Assembly: GCF_900091725.1 (NCBI RefSeq)
Contig: NZ_FMBW01000030.1
Location: 186,001 to 250,000 of the forward strand
Origin: Streptomyces sp. DvalAA-43
GTDB lineage: Bacteria > Actinomycetota > Actinomycetes > Streptomycetales > Streptomycetaceae
Reading direction: 5' to 3'
DNA: 64,000 nucleotides
The translations under genes were made by a program, and so were the position numbers. Positions 32,365 through 40,773 of this stretch are shown in pieces. Each line of letters starts with the position of its first letter. Position 1 is the first letter of the stretch. Under the pieces are notes generated by a model, which was not told where the DNA came from, ran no database searches, and saw nothing but the letters and a program-made list of their open reading frames with translations.

Positions 32365-33267
32365 CTACATCTCCTCGGTGACGTAACTGCGGAGCCAGGT
32401 CCTGAAGTCCGGGCCCAGGTCTTCACGTTCGCACGCGAGTCTGACAATGGCACGGAGGTAGTCGCTCCGGTCGCCGGTGTCATAGCGGCGGCCCTTGAAG
32501 ACGACACCGTGCACCGGGCCGCCGACCTTCTCGTCCTCGGCGAGGAGCTGGAGCGCGTCGGTGAGCTGGATCTCGCCGCCGCGGCCCGGCTCGGTCCTGC
32601 GCAGTATGCCGAAGACGGCGGGGTCCAGGACGTAGCGGCCGATGATGGCGAGGTTGCTGGGCGCCTCGGCCGCTTCGGGCTTCTCGACGAGGCCGGTGAT
32701 GCGCACCACATCGCCGTCGGCGGTGGGCTCGACGGCCGCGCAGCCGTACTGGTGGATCTGCTCCGGCGTGACCTCCATCAGCGCGATGACGCTGCCGCCC
32801 TCGCGCTCCTGGATCTCGACCATGCGGGCCAGCAGCGGGTCGCGCGGGTCGATCAGGTCGTCGCCGAGGAGGACCGCGAACGGCTGGTCCCCCACGTGCG
32901 GAGCGGCGCACAGCACGGCGTGGCCGAGGCCACGCGGGTCGCCCTGCCGGACGTAGTGCATGGTGGCCAGGTCGCTCGACTCCTGGACCTTCTTGAGCCG
33001 TTCGGCGTCTCCCTTGCGGGTGAGTGCGGACTCCAGTTCGTAATTGCGGTCGAAGTGGTCCTCCAGCGGACGCTTGTTGCGGCCCGTGATCATCAGGACG
33101 TCGGAGAGGCCGGCGGTCACCGCCTCCTCCACGACGTACTGGATCGCGGGCTTGTCGACCACAGGCAGCATCTCCTTGGGAGTGGCTTTGGTGGCCGGCA
33201 GGAAACGGGTACCGAGCCCTGCGGCGGGGATGACGGCCTTGCTGATCCTGGGGTGCGACTGAGTCAT
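32365..33267 (-). CDS. galU: UTP-glucose-1-phosphate uridylyltransferase
   Basis: 300 residues. Nucleotidyltransferase motifs: KAVIPAAGLGTRFLPATKAT then PKEMLPVVDKPAIQYVVEEA, FAVLLGDDLID, and GLVEKPEAAEAPSNLAI. It makes UDP-glucose for galactose metabolism and cell-wall polysaccharides. The first gene of a probable operon with moeA, moaC, mogA, the GNAT gene and sepX. Start at 33267 is preferred; an in-frame ATG four codons upstream (33279) is possible and could be leaderless. Confidence 0.95.
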   Translation of the reverse strand: MTQSHPRISKAVIPAAGLGTRFLPATKATPKEMLPVVDKPAIQYVVEEAVTAGLSDVLMITGRNKRPLEDHFDRNYELESALTRKGDAERLKKVQESSDLATMHYVRQGDPRGLGHAVLCAAPHVGDQPFAVLLGDDLIDPRDPLLARMVEIQEREGGSVIALMEVTPEQIHQYGCAAVEPTADGDVVRITGLVEKPEAAEAPSNLAIIGRYVLDPAVFGILRRTEPGRGGEIQLTDALQLLAEDEKVGGPVHGVVFKGRRYDTGDRSDYLRAIVRLACEREDLGPDFRTWLRSYVTEEM

Positions 33268-33359
33268 GCGCAGAACCATAACCGGTATGTATGCGAGGAA
33301 GATGAGGGTCCGGTTAACTTTGTACGCCTATATGCACATGCGAGATCCAGGGGTGCCCG

Positions 33360-33953
33360 TTGAGCGCAGAGATGTCCCGAAAAGCACGGCTCCGAAGTGA
33401 ACTGCTGGCCGCACGTCACCTTCTGACCAGGGAAGACGTGGAAAACGCCGCGGTGGTTCTGTCCCGGGGCGCATTGGATCTCCCGGAGGTGTCCGGGGCC
33501 CGTACCGTCGCCGCGTACGTCTCGGTGGGCAGCGAGCCGGGCACCCGGGTACTGCTGGACGCGTTGCGCGCCCGGGGGGTGCGGGTGCTGCTGCCGGTGC
33601 TCCTCGCGGACAACGATCTGGACTGGGCGCCGTACGAAGGGGCCGGCCGTCTCGTCCGGGCCGGGCGCGGACTGCTGGAGCCGGACGGCGGGCGGCTGGG
33701 CCCCGAAGCGGTCCTGGAGGCGGACGCGGTCCTGCTGCCGGGCCTGGCGGCGGACGGGCGCGGGATGCGGCTGGGCCGCGGCGGCGGCAGCTACGACCGG
33801 GTGCTGGCCAGGCTCGCCGCGGCCGGCGCCCATCCGGCACTGGTCGTCCTGCTGTACGACGACGAGGTGGTCGCGCAGGTTCCGGAGGAACCGCACGACC
33901 ACCCCGTGGACGTGGTGGTGACCCCGGCGTCGGTCCGCCGGACGGGCCGCTAG
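33360..33953 (+). CDS. 5-formyltetrahydrofolate cyclo-ligase
   Basis: 197 residues. The hallmark is GRGGGSYDRVLARL near residues 140-153, preceded by LLPGLAADGRGMRLG. It converts 5-formyl-THF with ATP to 5,10-methenyl-THF. TTG start at 33360 (AGGGG six bases upstream); ATG at 33372 is an alternative. Its stop codon overlaps that of the convergent penicillin acylase gene, sharing the four bases 33950-33953. Confidence 0.92.
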   Translation: MSAEMSRKARLRSELLAARHLLTREDVENAAVVLSRGALDLPEVSGARTVAAYVSVGSEPGTRVLLDALRARGVRVLLPVLLADNDLDWAPYEGAGRLVRAGRGLLEPDGGRLGPEAVLEADAVLLPGLAADGRGMRLGRGGGSYDRVLARLAAAGAHPALVVLLYDDEVVAQVPEEPHDHPVDVVVTPASVRRTGR

Positions 33954-36700
33954 GGCTTGAGGGTCAGGGTGTCGGTCGTCGCCTTCGTGACGGCGTTGGT
34001 GCCGAAGGACCAGTCGAGCAGTTCACCGTTGACCCACTTGTCGGTCTGATCGGTGTAGTGCGCGCTGAACGCGTGCCCGGAGGCGCCGGTGAGGTTGATC
34101 CAGCGGGACTTGTCCCAGTCCCCCACGTTGACCACCATCCGCATCGACGGGACCCAGACGACCTCGTAGCCGCCCGCCGCGTTCCAGCCGGTGGCGTTCA
34201 CCGCGGCCTCGCCGCCGCCGATGTTCCACGGGCCGCGGTTGAGGGCCCGCTGGAGCAGGCCGGGGCCCTCGGTGCCGAGGGTCTGGTTCTTCAGGGTCAG
34301 CTGGTGCAGCCGGCCCCAGCTCCAGGTGCTGATGTCCTTGCCGAGCTTGGCGGTCAGCTCCCAGCGGGCGTCCTCCATGGCACGGGCGAAGAGCTGGTCG
34401 CGGTTCTCGGTCGGGTCGTACCGGCCGCTCTTCGGCGCCTTCCACCAGTCGCTGTTCTGATCGTCCATCAGCTCGGCGACCACCTGGTACCAGCGGTCAC
34501 CGCCGTCGGGCTGGGCGGAGTCCGCGTCGCGCCGGCCGCACTCGCGCACCAGCCTGCGCTGCTCGTCGACCGGGCCCGAACCGCCGGCCCGGGGCACGTT
34601 GAGGCACTCGCCCTCGACCCGCAGCTCCTTGGGCAGCTTGTTGCCGAAGGCCAGCTTGAGGATGTTGCGCCAGACCGCGTTGAAGTACGCGGCCGCGGCC
34701 GAGTCGGGCTCCTGGGTGTAGTCCCAGCCCTCCAGGAGCTTCTGCGCCTCGCGGACGCTCTTGTCCGGGACGTCGATCTTCATCAGCTCGGGCACCAGCA
34801 GCGCGGCGATCTCGCTGGTGTTGTCCATCTGCATCTTCTGCATGTCTTCGGTCGAGATCTTCCCGCCGCCCTTGATCTTCGACTGGATCAGGTCGTCGAT
34901 CCGCTGGCTGCGGGTGCCGTAGCCCCAGTCCTTGGTCAGCAGGTGGGGGTACTTCTTCTCGTCGATCACGGCCTGGTTGGCGGTGACGATGTAGCCGCGC
35001 TTCGGGTCGTACTCGTAGGGCAGCTCGTCGAACGGGACCGGGTCCTTCTTCCAGCCGTACGCCGAGGACCAGCCGGGGCTGGGCATCATGCCGTCGCCCT
35101 TGAGGCGCACCGGGATCTTCCCGGGTGCCTGGTAGCCGATGTGGCCCTTGGTGTCGGCGTAGATGAGGTTCTGCGAGGGAACCTCGAAGTCCGCGGCCGC
35201 CGCCCGGAAGGTGGGGAAGTCCTTGGCCCGGTTGAGCTCGAAGACGGCGTCCATGGACTTGCCGGGCTCCAGCGCGGTCCACTTCAGGGCGACCGCGTAG
35301 CCGTCGGCCCGGTCCGGGGCCGCGTTGGTGACGGGGGCCTTCTGGCCGACCGTCTCCAGTTCGCTGCTGCGGTCGGAGACCAGCGGGCCGTTGTTGGTCT
35401 CGCGGACGGTGATCGTCCGGTCCTTGCCGCCCGCGACCTTGATGGTCTCCTCACGGGTGGTGAAGGGCTTGACCTTGCCGTCGTACAGGTAGCCGTCGCC
35501 GGAGACCTTCTCCAGGAAGAGGTCGGTGACGTCCGCGCCGAGGTTGGTGAGGCCCCAGGCGATGTCCTGGTTGTGGCCGACGATCACGCCCGGCATGCCC
35601 GAGAAGGTGTAGCCCGCGGTGTCGTACTGGCACTTCGCCGAGATCTCGCGGCAGTGCAGGCCCATCTGGTACCAGACCGAGGGCAGCTGCGGCGCCAGGT
35701 GCGGATCGTTGGCGAGCAGCGGCTTGCCGGTGGTCGTGTAGTCGCCGGAGACCACCCAGGAGTTGGACCCGATGCCGTTGCCGTTCGGGCCGAGCAGCGC
35801 CGGGATCTGGTCGAGGGTGTCGGAGAGCGCGGAGAGCTGGGTGTTCAGGCCCTCCGTGGCGCCCTGCGCGGTGTTCGAGCCGAGCGAGTCGGACGGGGTG
35901 GCGTCCGGGTCGAACTTTCCGGTGACCGGGGAGATGGCCCCCTGGTCGACGATCGGCCGGTGCTTGTCGTACGGGTACGCCGGGTAGAGGTCCTCGATCT
36001 GCTTCGCGTCGAGCCTGCTGGTCATCAGCGAGCGGTCGATCTCGTCCTGCATGTTGCCGCGCAGGTCCCAGGCCATGGCCTTGAGCCAGGCGACCGAGTC
36101 GACCGGGGTCCACTCGGTCGGCTTGTAGTCGTTGGTGAAGCCGAGGGCCGCGTACTCGACGGAGATGTCCTTGCCGTCGCGCCCCTTGAGGTAGGCGTTG
36201 ACGCCGTCCGCGTACGCCTGGAGGTTCTTCTTGGTGGCCTCGGACAGGACGTTGTCGTACTCCTCCTGCGCGACCTTGCGCCAGCCCAGCGTGCGCAGGA
36301 AGGAGTCCGTCTCGACCTGTCCGGAGCCGAACATCTCGGAGAGCCGGCCGGCCGTCATGTGACGGCGGACGTCCATCTCCCAGAAGCGGTCCTGCGCCTG
36401 GACGAAGCCCTGGGCGCGGAAGAGGTCGGCATCGGAGTCCGCGTACAGCTGCGGGATGCCGTAGTTGTCGCGTTTGACGTCGACGGTGCCGTCGAGACCG
36501 TCGAGCTTCAACGATCCGGTCGTCTGCGGATACGAGGCCCGCACGGTCGTTACGGACCAGAACGTCCCGTAACCGATACCCGCGACAAGCGCCAGCACCA
36601 GAACGATCACGATCAGGCGGGCACGTCGCCCCTTCTTCCGGCCGGTCTTCGCACCGGCGGAACCGGTGGCGGCGGAAGAGGCGGTGGTGTTGGCGGGCAT
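33950..36700 (-). CDS. Penicillin acylase family (S45) Ntn-hydrolase
   Basis: 916 residues. The N-terminus is cytoplasmic and basic, with a signal-anchor helix at about 30-50 (LIVIVLVLALVAGIGYGTFW). The alpha-chain region has VKRDNYGIPQLYADSDADLF and RAQGFVQAQDRFWEMDVRRH. The autoprocessing site precedes Ser in NGIGSNSWVVSG; that Ser becomes the N-terminal nucleophile of the beta chain. LLANDPHLA is also conserved. It acts outside the membrane, hydrolysing an acylated amine such as an N-acyl-homoserine lactone or antibiotic; substrate unknown. GAAGGA precedes the ATG. Confidence 0.93.
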   Translation of the reverse strand: MPANTTASSAATGSAGAKTGRKKGRRARLIVIVLVLALVAGIGYGTFWSVTTVRASYPQTTGSLKLDGLDGTVDVKRDNYGIPQLYADSDADLFRAQGFVQAQDRFWEMDVRRHMTAGRLSEMFGSGQVETDSFLRTLGWRKVAQEEYDNVLSEATKKNLQAYADGVNAYLKGRDGKDISVEYAALGFTNDYKPTEWTPVDSVAWLKAMAWDLRGNMQDEIDRSLMTSRLDAKQIEDLYPAYPYDKHRPIVDQGAISPVTGKFDPDATPSDSLGSNTAQGATEGLNTQLSALSDTLDQIPALLGPNGNGIGSNSWVVSGDYTTTGKPLLANDPHLAPQLPSVWYQMGLHCREISAKCQYDTAGYTFSGMPGVIVGHNQDIAWGLTNLGADVTDLFLEKVSGDGYLYDGKVKPFTTREETIKVAGGKDRTITVRETNNGPLVSDRSSELETVGQKAPVTNAAPDRADGYAVALKWTALEPGKSMDAVFELNRAKDFPTFRAAAADFEVPSQNLIYADTKGHIGYQAPGKIPVRLKGDGMMPSPGWSSAYGWKKDPVPFDELPYEYDPKRGYIVTANQAVIDEKKYPHLLTKDWGYGTRSQRIDDLIQSKIKGGGKISTEDMQKMQMDNTSEIAALLVPELMKIDVPDKSVREAQKLLEGWDYTQEPDSAAAAYFNAVWRNILKLAFGNKLPKELRVEGECLNVPRAGGSGPVDEQRRLVRECGRRDADSAQPDGGDRWYQVVAELMDDQNSDWWKAPKSGRYDPTENRDQLFARAMEDARWELTAKLGKDISTWSWGRLHQLTLKNQTLGTEGPGLLQRALNRGPWNIGGGEAAVNATGWNAAGGYEVVWVPSMRMVVNVGDWDKSRWINLTGASGHAFSAHYTDQTDKWVNGELLDWSFGTNAVTKATTDTLTLKP

Positions 36701-36932
36701 CGCTGTCCTTCGAGGGGCAGGTGGTCCTGGGAGTGCAGGAGCAACCATAGGCGCAGCGCCGGGACGGCTCTGACGCGGTATCGGGATGGCTCGAATTACG
36801 TAGCGATCGTACGAATGCTCGAACGCGTCAAGAAAGCGTTAAAGATTAGGTAAGGTAACGAAGTACCGGCCGCCAACGGCCGATGCCGAAGGTCGACCGA
36901 CTCGGCAGGCGTACGCGGGGAAGGAACGGCCA

Positions 36933-38543
36933 CTGTCTGTCCACACGCTCAACGAACTCCTGCTCGTCTGCTCGCTCGTACTGCTCGTCGCGGTGGCGGC
37001 GGTGCGCATCTCGTCGCGCAGCGGGCTCCCCAGCCTGCTCCTGTATCTCGGCATCGGGATCGTCATGGGGCAGGACGGCATCTTCGACGTCAAGTTCGAC
37101 AACGCCGAGCTGACCCAGGTCATCGGCTATGCCGCACTGGTCGTGATCCTCGCCGAGGGCGGCCTGGGCACGAAGTGGAAAGAGATCAAACCGGCGCTGC
37201 CCGCCGCCGTGATGCTCTCGCTGGTCGGTGTCGCGGTGAGCGTGGGCGTCACGGCGGCCGGGGCGCACTACCTGGTCGGGCTGGACTGGCGGCAGTCGCT
37301 GATCATCGGCGCGGTCGTGTCGTCCACGGACGCCGCCGCGGTCTTCTCCGTGCTGCGCAAGGTGCCGCTGCCCGCCCGGGTCACCGGTGTGCTGGAGGCC
37401 GAGTCCGGCTTCAACGACGCCCCCGTGGTGATCCTGGTGGTCGCCTTCTCGACCAGGGGGCCGGTGGACAGCTGGTACGTCCTGGTCGGCGAGATAGCCC
37501 TGGAGCTCGCCATCGGTGCGGCCGTGGGCATCGCCGTCGGCTGGCTCGGCTCGTTCGGACTGCGTCATGTGGCGCTGCCCGCCTCCGGCCTCTACCCGAT
37601 CGCCGTGATGGCGATCGCGGTCTCGGCGTACGCGGCGGGCGCCCTGGCCCACGGCAGCGGCTTCCTCGCCGTCTATCTGGCCGCGATGATCCTCGGCAAC
37701 GCCAAGCTGCCGCACTGGCCCGCCACCCGCGGCTTCGCCGACGGGCTCGGCTGGCTGGCCCAGATCGGCATGTTCGTCCTGCTCGGGCTCCTGGTCACGC
37801 CGCACGATCTGTACGACGACTTCTGGCCCGCGGTCATCGTGGGCCTGGTGCTGACGGTGGTGGCCCGTCCGCTGGAGGTCTTCATCTCGCTGGCGCCGTT
37901 CCGGCTGCCCTGGCAGGAGAAGGCGCTCATGTCCTGGGCGGGGCTGCGCGGCGCCGTGCCCATCATCCTGGCGACCATCCCGATGGTCGCCGGGGTCGAG
38001 GGCTCCACCCGCATCTTCAACATCGTCTTCGTGCTCGTCATCGTCTACACCCTCATCCAGGGGCCGACGCTGCCCTGGCTGGCCAAGGCCCTGAAGATCG
38101 CCGACGACCCGGCCGAGGCCGCCGACCTGGGCATCGAGTCGGCGCCGCTGGAACGGCTGCGCGGTCATCTGCTCTCGGTGGCGATCCCCGGCCGGTCGAA
38201 GATGCACGGCGTGGAGGTCGCGGAACTGCGGCTGCCCGCCGGAGCCGCCGTCACCCTCGTGGTGCGGGACGGCAAGAGCTTCGTACCGGCGCCCTCGACC
38301 GTGCTGCGACGCGGCGACGAGCTGCTGGTGGTCACCACCGACCCGGTGCGCGACGCGGCGGAGGAACGGCTGCGCGCGGTCGGCGAGGGCGGCAAGCTCG
38401 CGGGCTGGCTGGGGACCGGCGGCAAGGGCGGCGACGACCTCTCGGGGCCGCATGCGGCCCACGAGGCGGCGCGCGAGGCGGCACATGCGCTGAAGGCCGT
38501 GAAGAAGCTGGGGAAGAGCGGCGGTCCCAAGGCGCACCACTGA
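36933..38543 (+). CDS. CPA-type potassium/proton antiporter with C-terminal regulatory domain
   Basis: 536 residues if CTG at 36933 is the start. The N-terminal helix (ELLLVCSLVLLVAVAAVRIS) is followed by about a dozen more, including AALVVILAEGGLGTKW, VVSSTDAAAVFSVL (conserved STDAA), LEAESGFNDAPVVILVV (acidic ion-binding motif) and MSWAGLRGAVPIILATIP. After about residue 400 a cytoplasmic TrkA_C-like domain contains VAELRLPAGAAVTLVVRDG and LRRGDELLVVTT. It exports K+ in exchange for H+. The nearest ATG-type start would delete the first helix; AAGGA sits seven bases before CTG. Confidence 0.88.
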   Translation: MSVHTLNELLLVCSLVLLVAVAAVRISSRSGLPSLLLYLGIGIVMGQDGIFDVKFDNAELTQVIGYAALVVILAEGGLGTKWKEIKPALPAAVMLSLVGVAVSVGVTAAGAHYLVGLDWRQSLIIGAVVSSTDAAAVFSVLRKVPLPARVTGVLEAESGFNDAPVVILVVAFSTRGPVDSWYVLVGEIALELAIGAAVGIAVGWLGSFGLRHVALPASGLYPIAVMAIAVSAYAAGALAHGSGFLAVYLAAMILGNAKLPHWPATRGFADGLGWLAQIGMFVLLGLLVTPHDLYDDFWPAVIVGLVLTVVARPLEVFISLAPFRLPWQEKALMSWAGLRGAVPIILATIPMVAGVEGSTRIFNIVFVLVIVYTLIQGPTLPWLAKALKIADDPAEAADLGIESAPLERLRGHLLSVAIPGRSKMHGVEVAELRLPAGAAVTLVVRDGKSFVPAPSTVLRRGDELLVVTTDPVRDAAEERLRAVGEGGKLAGWLGTGGKGGDDLSGPHAAHEAAREAAHALKAVKKLGKSGGPKAHH

Positions 38544-38976
38544 GTACGCAGGGGCGCCTCTGGGCACGCGCGGGCGCTCTTGAGCGGCGTGCTCAGAGGG
38601 CGCCCTTGAGCGTGCGGGCGCCCTGTGTACGCACGGGCGCCCTTGCCGTTGCTTGCGATCCGAGGTGCCGGTGGAGTCCTTGCGCACATTCACAGGTTCA
38701 CAAGGACCTCTGCCTGTATCGTGAAGGGAACGATCGACCCCGCGACGGGGCCGGTCGACCCGATCGACCAACCCGAACGACCAACTCTGCCTGATGCAGA
38801 GCTGGCGCGACCGTATGGCGGTCGTGGCGTCCTCCGCCTCTGCTGAGCGCCCGGCATCTACCGCAGTTCCGCGCGAAGAGGACAGCTCTCGGCAGCACCC
38901 GCACGAACGAGCCCGCACCATCGGTGCCGGCCGCGCCGCGGGAGCTCGGCCACCAGGCGGCAGAAAGGCATGGACC
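38544..38976. other. Intergenic region with repeats and a promoter, no gene
   Basis: Just after the antiporter stop, GGGCGCC-containing words recur four or five times (about 38550-38645) and can fold (GGGCGCCTCTG against CAGAGGGCGCCC), a probable terminator. A promoter-like TTCACA...TATCGT lies around 38690-38722. From there to the MFS start the sequence has no convincing coding signal. Confidence 0.5.
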
Positions 38977-40260
38977 GTGGCGTCCACGGTCACCGACCGC
39001 CCCGGATACGGGCAGTTGCTGCGCACCCCGGGTGCGTGGACCTTCCTCCTGTCGGGCTTCGCCGCCCGGCAACCCTTCGCCATGCTGACCATCGGCATCG
39101 TGCTCCTGGTCCAGCACACCACCGGCTCCTACGGCAGCGCGGGCGCCGTCGCCGCCGTGACCGGTGTCTCCATGGCCCTGTTCGCACCGCAGACCGGCAA
39201 GCTCGCCGACCGTTTCGGCCAGCGCGCCGTACTGCTGCCCGGCGTCCTGGCGCACGGGGCGTCCGTGTCGGTGCTGACGGCGCTGGCGCTGGCGGACGCG
39301 CCCCTGTGGGCGCTGTTCGTGGCGGCCGTGCCGACCGGCGCCTCCGTCCCGCAGGTCGGGCCGATGGTGCGGGCCCGCTGGGCGGCCCTGCTCGGCGCGA
39401 CTCCGGAGCGCGAGGCCTCGCCGCTGATGGCCACGGCGGCCGCCTTCGAATCGGTGACGGACGAGTTCACCTTCGTCATCGGTCCGGTGCTCGCCACCGC
39501 GCTGTGCACGGGGGTGCATCCGGCGGCCGGCCTGATCACGGAGGCCGCGCTGACCCTGATCGGCGGGCTGCTCTTCGCCACGCAGCACCGCACCCAGCCC
39601 GCGGTGCGCGACACCGCGTCCGACGCCTCCCGGCCCCGCGCCTCCGCCCTGGCCGTACCGGGCGTACGGGTGCTCGCGGTGGCCTTCCTCGGCATCGGCG
39701 CGGTCTTCGGCGGCATGCAGGTCTCGCTGACCGCCTTCGCCGAGGAGATCGGCCGCCCGGGAGCCAACGGTCTGCTGTACGGCGTCTTCGCGGCCGGCAA
39801 CATGCTCGCCGGGATCGCCTGCGGCGCCATCGCCTGGAAGAGCGGGCCGCGACGGCGGCTGATCGTCGGGTACGCGGCACTCACCCTGACCGCGTCCGGG
39901 CTGTGGGCGGTCCACTCGGTGCCGCTGCTGGCCGGGCTCGGACTCCTGGTCGGGCTCTCCATCGCCCCGGCCCTGATCAGCGGCTACACACTGGTCGACG
40001 CCCTGGTGCCGGCCTCCGCCCGGACCGAGGCGTTCACCTGGCTGACGGGCTCGGTCGCGCTCGGCCAGGCGGCGGCGGTGACGGTCGCCGGGCGACTCGC
40101 GGACGCCCACGGGGCCAGCACCGGATTCGTGGTGCCGCTCGTGGGGACCGTACTGGCCCTGATCACCCTGGTGGGGCTGCGTTCGAGGCTCGTACCCGCC
40201 GCCCCGGGGCGGACCGTGGCACGTGGTGTCGGTCACCGGAAGCCGGTCACGGTGGACTGA
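38977..40260 (+). CDS. MFS permease
   Basis: 427 residues, about 12 helices. GFAARQPFAMLTIGIVLLVQ starts helix 1, and the MFS loop 2-3 motif is GKLADRFGQRAVLLPG. A central cytoplasmic loop is about 200-220, and the second half includes GLLYGVFAAGNMLAGIACGA. Substrate unknown. GTG at 38977 has GAAAGG eight bases upstream; frames extending further upstream lack membrane or homologous character. Confidence 0.85.
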   Translation: MASTVTDRPGYGQLLRTPGAWTFLLSGFAARQPFAMLTIGIVLLVQHTTGSYGSAGAVAAVTGVSMALFAPQTGKLADRFGQRAVLLPGVLAHGASVSVLTALALADAPLWALFVAAVPTGASVPQVGPMVRARWAALLGATPEREASPLMATAAAFESVTDEFTFVIGPVLATALCTGVHPAAGLITEAALTLIGGLLFATQHRTQPAVRDTASDASRPRASALAVPGVRVLAVAFLGIGAVFGGMQVSLTAFAEEIGRPGANGLLYGVFAAGNMLAGIACGAIAWKSGPRRRLIVGYAALTLTASGLWAVHSVPLLAGLGLLVGLSIAPALISGYTLVDALVPASARTEAFTWLTGSVALGQAAAVTVAGRLADAHGASTGFVVPLVGTVLALITLVGLRSRLVPAAPGRTVARGVGHRKPVTVD

Positions 40261-40266
40261 TGCTGC

Positions 40267-40292
40267 GGAATACGTCAGTATGGAGCGTCGTT
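40267..40292 (+). promoter_or_regulatory. SigR-type promoter of the fmdB-like gene
   Basis: GGAAT (40267-40271), exactly 18 bases, then GTT (40290-40292). This is the SigR (disulfide-stress ECF sigma) consensus GGAAT-N18-GTT. The -10 element runs directly into a CIRCE-like operator. Confidence 0.7.
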
Positions 40293-40317
40293 AGCACTCA
40301 TTGAGTCAGAGTGCCAG
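40291..40317 (+). promoter_or_regulatory. CIRCE-like HrcA operator
   Basis: TTAGCACTC (40291-40299), nine bases, then GAGTGCCAG (40309-40317). CIRCE is TTAGCACTC-N9-GAGTGCTAA: the left arm and spacer are exact, and the right arm matches 6 of 9, all six in its inner GAGTGC. It covers the expected start site and abuts the ribosome-binding site AGGAGG, the usual CIRCE position. Confidence 0.75.
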
Positions 40318-40326
40318 GAGGAGCAA

Positions 40327-40677
40327 GTGCCGACCTATCAGTACCAGTGCACCGAATGTGGCGAGGGCCTTGAGGCGGTGCAGAAGTTCACCGATGACGC
40401 CCTCACCGTGTGCCCGAGCTGCGACGGACGCCTGAAGAAGGTGTTCTCCGCGGTCGGCATCGTCTTCAAGGGTTCCGGTTTCTACCGGAACGACAGCCGC
40501 GGCTCCTCGTCGAGCAGCACGCCGGCTTCGTCCTCGGCGAAGGCATCCGGTTCCGCTTCGTCCGATTCCTCGTCGTCCTCGACGTCCGCGGGATCCGACT
40601 CGAAGTCGTCCGCCTCTTCCGCGGCGTCCTCGTCGTCGTCCTCCTCGTCCTCGACGAGCGGCACGTCGGCCGCCTGA
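40327..40677 (+). CDS. FmdB-family zinc-ribbon protein with Ser-rich tail
   Basis: 116 residues. The N-terminal 45 are a FmdB-type zinc ribbon: MPTYQYQCTECGEGLEAVQK and CPSCDGRLKKVFSAVGIVFK (two CxxC pairs), ending GSGFYRNDSR. The remaining 65 residues are almost entirely Ser/Ala/Thr/Gly/Asp/Lys, probably disordered. GTG start with AGGAGGAGC upstream. The zinc-cysteine pairs fit with redox (SigR) control; the CIRCE element adds heat-shock control. Biochemical role of the family is unsettled. Confidence 0.9.
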   Translation: MPTYQYQCTECGEGLEAVQKFTDDALTVCPSCDGRLKKVFSAVGIVFKGSGFYRNDSRGSSSSSTPASSSAKASGSASSDSSSSSTSAGSDSKSSASSAASSSSSSSSSTSGTSAA

Positions 40678-40705
40678 GCCGCACCGCACTTCCGCACCGG
40701 GCTTC

Positions 40706-40751
40706 CGCCAGGAGCCCCGCCGAATCCGTTCGGCGGGGCTCCTGGCGTTTT
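40706..40751 (+). terminator. Rho-independent terminator after the fmdB-like gene
   Basis: A perfect 19-bp stem (40706-40724 with 40729-40747), loop TCCG, followed by a TTTT run. It is one of the few here with a T tract and is very convincing. Confidence 0.93.
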
Positions 40752-40761
40752 CCGGCGCCGC

Positions 40762-40767
40762 TAATGT
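40762..40767 (+). promoter_or_regulatory. -10 box for leaderless mtnP transcript
   Basis: TAATGT lies six bases before the ATG at 40774 and the gene has no Shine-Dalgarno sequence, so transcription probably starts at the ATG. Confidence 0.5.
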
Positions 40768-40773
40768 GATCGC

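Noticed and set aside
38680..38705. PHO box (PhoP site) from the TTCACAGG/TTCACAAGG words
   Set aside because: Spacing between TTCACA words is 8 bases, not the 11-base direct-repeat period of PHO boxes.
38794..38976. Earlier start for the MFS permease gene
   Set aside because: The extra 61 residues are hydrophilic and unlike the family; the GTG at 38977 has a correctly spaced ribosome-binding site.
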